Positions 62,881 through 64,000 of a DNA stretch of 64,000 bases are shown in pieces; the stretch's first letter is position 1; the number at the start of each line of letters is the position of its first letter. The translations under genes were made by a program, and so were the position numbers. This DNA comes from Ustulina deusta (Eukaryota; Ascomycota; Sordariomycetes; Xylariales; Xylariaceae), in the NCBI GenBank assembly GCA_023159155.1, contig JAJNNX010000043.1:1-64000 (forward strand). The letters run 5' to 3'. Under the pieces are notes generated by a model that did not search any database, was not told the origin of the DNA, and was given only the letters and a program-made list of their open reading frames with translations.

Positions 62881-64000
62881 AAACGCTTTAGGTTTTTAAT
62901 TATAAAACAAGTAAAAAAAATAGCTAAGTTTATATTTTATAAGCTTTATAAATTATTTATTAAAATTTTTACTATTTTAAAATATTTTTATAAGTTTTAT
63001 ATAGCTAATTTAATAAAACTTTTATTTTTTAAAATATTTTATTTTAAAAAACTCTAAAATTATTAATACTTTTTTTAAACTATAACTATTTATATTTTAT
63101 AAAAAATATACTAAATATTTATATTTTACTAAATTTTTTATTTTATTATAATTTGATTAATATTATTTATGAACTAATTAATTAATATTATTAACCTTTA
63201 TTTTATAAGAAACTTTTTTGCTAATACTAGGGCTTTATTTTAAAAAAAAATAAAAAACTATAATAATAAAAAATATTTAAAATATTAATACCACTTATAA
63301 ACTTTTTTTTTTTTTTTAACTATAACAAAATTACTAATAAATTTTAATAAATTTTTATTAGACTTAGAAACACTAAGCTTTAAAATCAAAAACTTCTTAA
63401 AATAATTTTAAATATAACTAGAACTAACTTTTATTTTAAAGTATTTAGAACTAAAACAAAAACATAGAATAATTTTATATATATATTTTCGATTTATTTT
63501 TTTTATAATAAATAAAACAAAATAAACTAAACAAACTATATACTAAATGCTTAAACCAAAAACTTTTTTAATTATTTTGTTAGACCTATTAATATAAATA
63601 AACACTATTTTAAAATTAAAATATTTAGTGTTTTAAACAGACCTATAATAAAAAATTAATAAAAAACTAAAAAATAGCATATTTTTATAATTGTTATTAT
63701 TAAAATAAAAAAATTAAAAAGAAAATATATTTTAATATAGAACTATAATCTAATAGAAGTTATAAGATTTAATTACTAAAACAAAATATTTTTTAAAAAA
63801 TAATATATTTTTATTAAATACTTTAAAAAAAAAACATAAAAAAAATATATATTTAATATAATATAAATATAAATCGAAGCAATAAAAAAAAATACCTATT
63901 AAACTTTTTATTAAAAGTATTAAAATAAACAAAGCTAAAAGATCTATTTTATTAAAAAATTAAAAATGTATATTTTTAAAATTATATATAACTTTAAATA
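62881..64000. other. AT-rich tail after the Copia relic; no LTR identified
   Basis: Should contain the 3' end of the Copia relic and possibly its LTR, but I could not match any repeat to another place in the window. The 60-codon frame on the minus strand at 63750-63932 is a composition artefact. Confidence 0.4.

Overview
The window is nuclear DNA of a filamentous ascomycete, very probably Pezizomycotina. The protein-coding genes have short introns (48-64 nt) with GT...AG ends and CTRAY-like branch points. The window splits into extremely A+T-rich blocks full of dead repeats and a gene island of ordinary composition. That pattern is expected from repeat-induced point mutation (RIP) of transposons. 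I cannot name the species.

Left AT-rich block (1 to about 22,900). This is a nest of LTR retrotransposons with no intact reading frame. One ~6 kb family, called E here, has LTRs of 232-257 bp beginning TGTTA and ending TTACA or TTATA. Element E0 (starting outside the window, right LTR 22662-22893) was hit by E1 (3216-22583, target duplication TTTTA). E1 was hit by a different LTR element, C1 (7994-21383, 254-bp LTRs, duplication AATAA/AGTAA). C1 was hit by E2 (14920-21049, duplication AATAT).

Gene island (about 22,900-40,930). Four genes look intact: a short-chain dehydrogenase (minus strand, two exons), a TMEM63/CSC1/RSN1-type membrane channel protein (plus strand, three exons), a secreted endonuclease/exonuclease/phosphatase-fold enzyme with strikingly high GC, and a small Gly-rich protein with GKQFT repeats (minus strand). 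Between the first two lies a decayed zone. It holds an ankyrin-repeat relic, a wreck of a NO VEIN-type ATPase gene with its middle deleted and a frameshift, two MITE copies in inverted array, a small second copy of ankyrin-like sequence, and several kilobases in which I recognise nothing. I see no operon-like or pathway relation among the four intact genes.

Right AT-rich block (about 40,930 to 64,000). Another nest: E3 (42111-58294, duplication GATTT) contains E4 (44379-54620, duplication CTAGT), which contains the 5' portion of E5 (from 48945). The far side of E5 and its second LTR were apparently lost in a deletion at about 53,230. Right of E3 is a plus-strand Ty1/Copia pol relic (integrase, reverse transcriptase, RNase H) in which the catalytic YVDD-type motif reads YINN, as RIP would produce. 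It is interrupted by a short GC-rich LTR-like patch with a TATA box at 60979-61254.

I found no convincing new biological system. The strongest observations are the reconstructable insertion history of the nests, the deletion junction in E4/E5, the gutted NO VEIN-like gene, and the compositional outlier nuclease gene.
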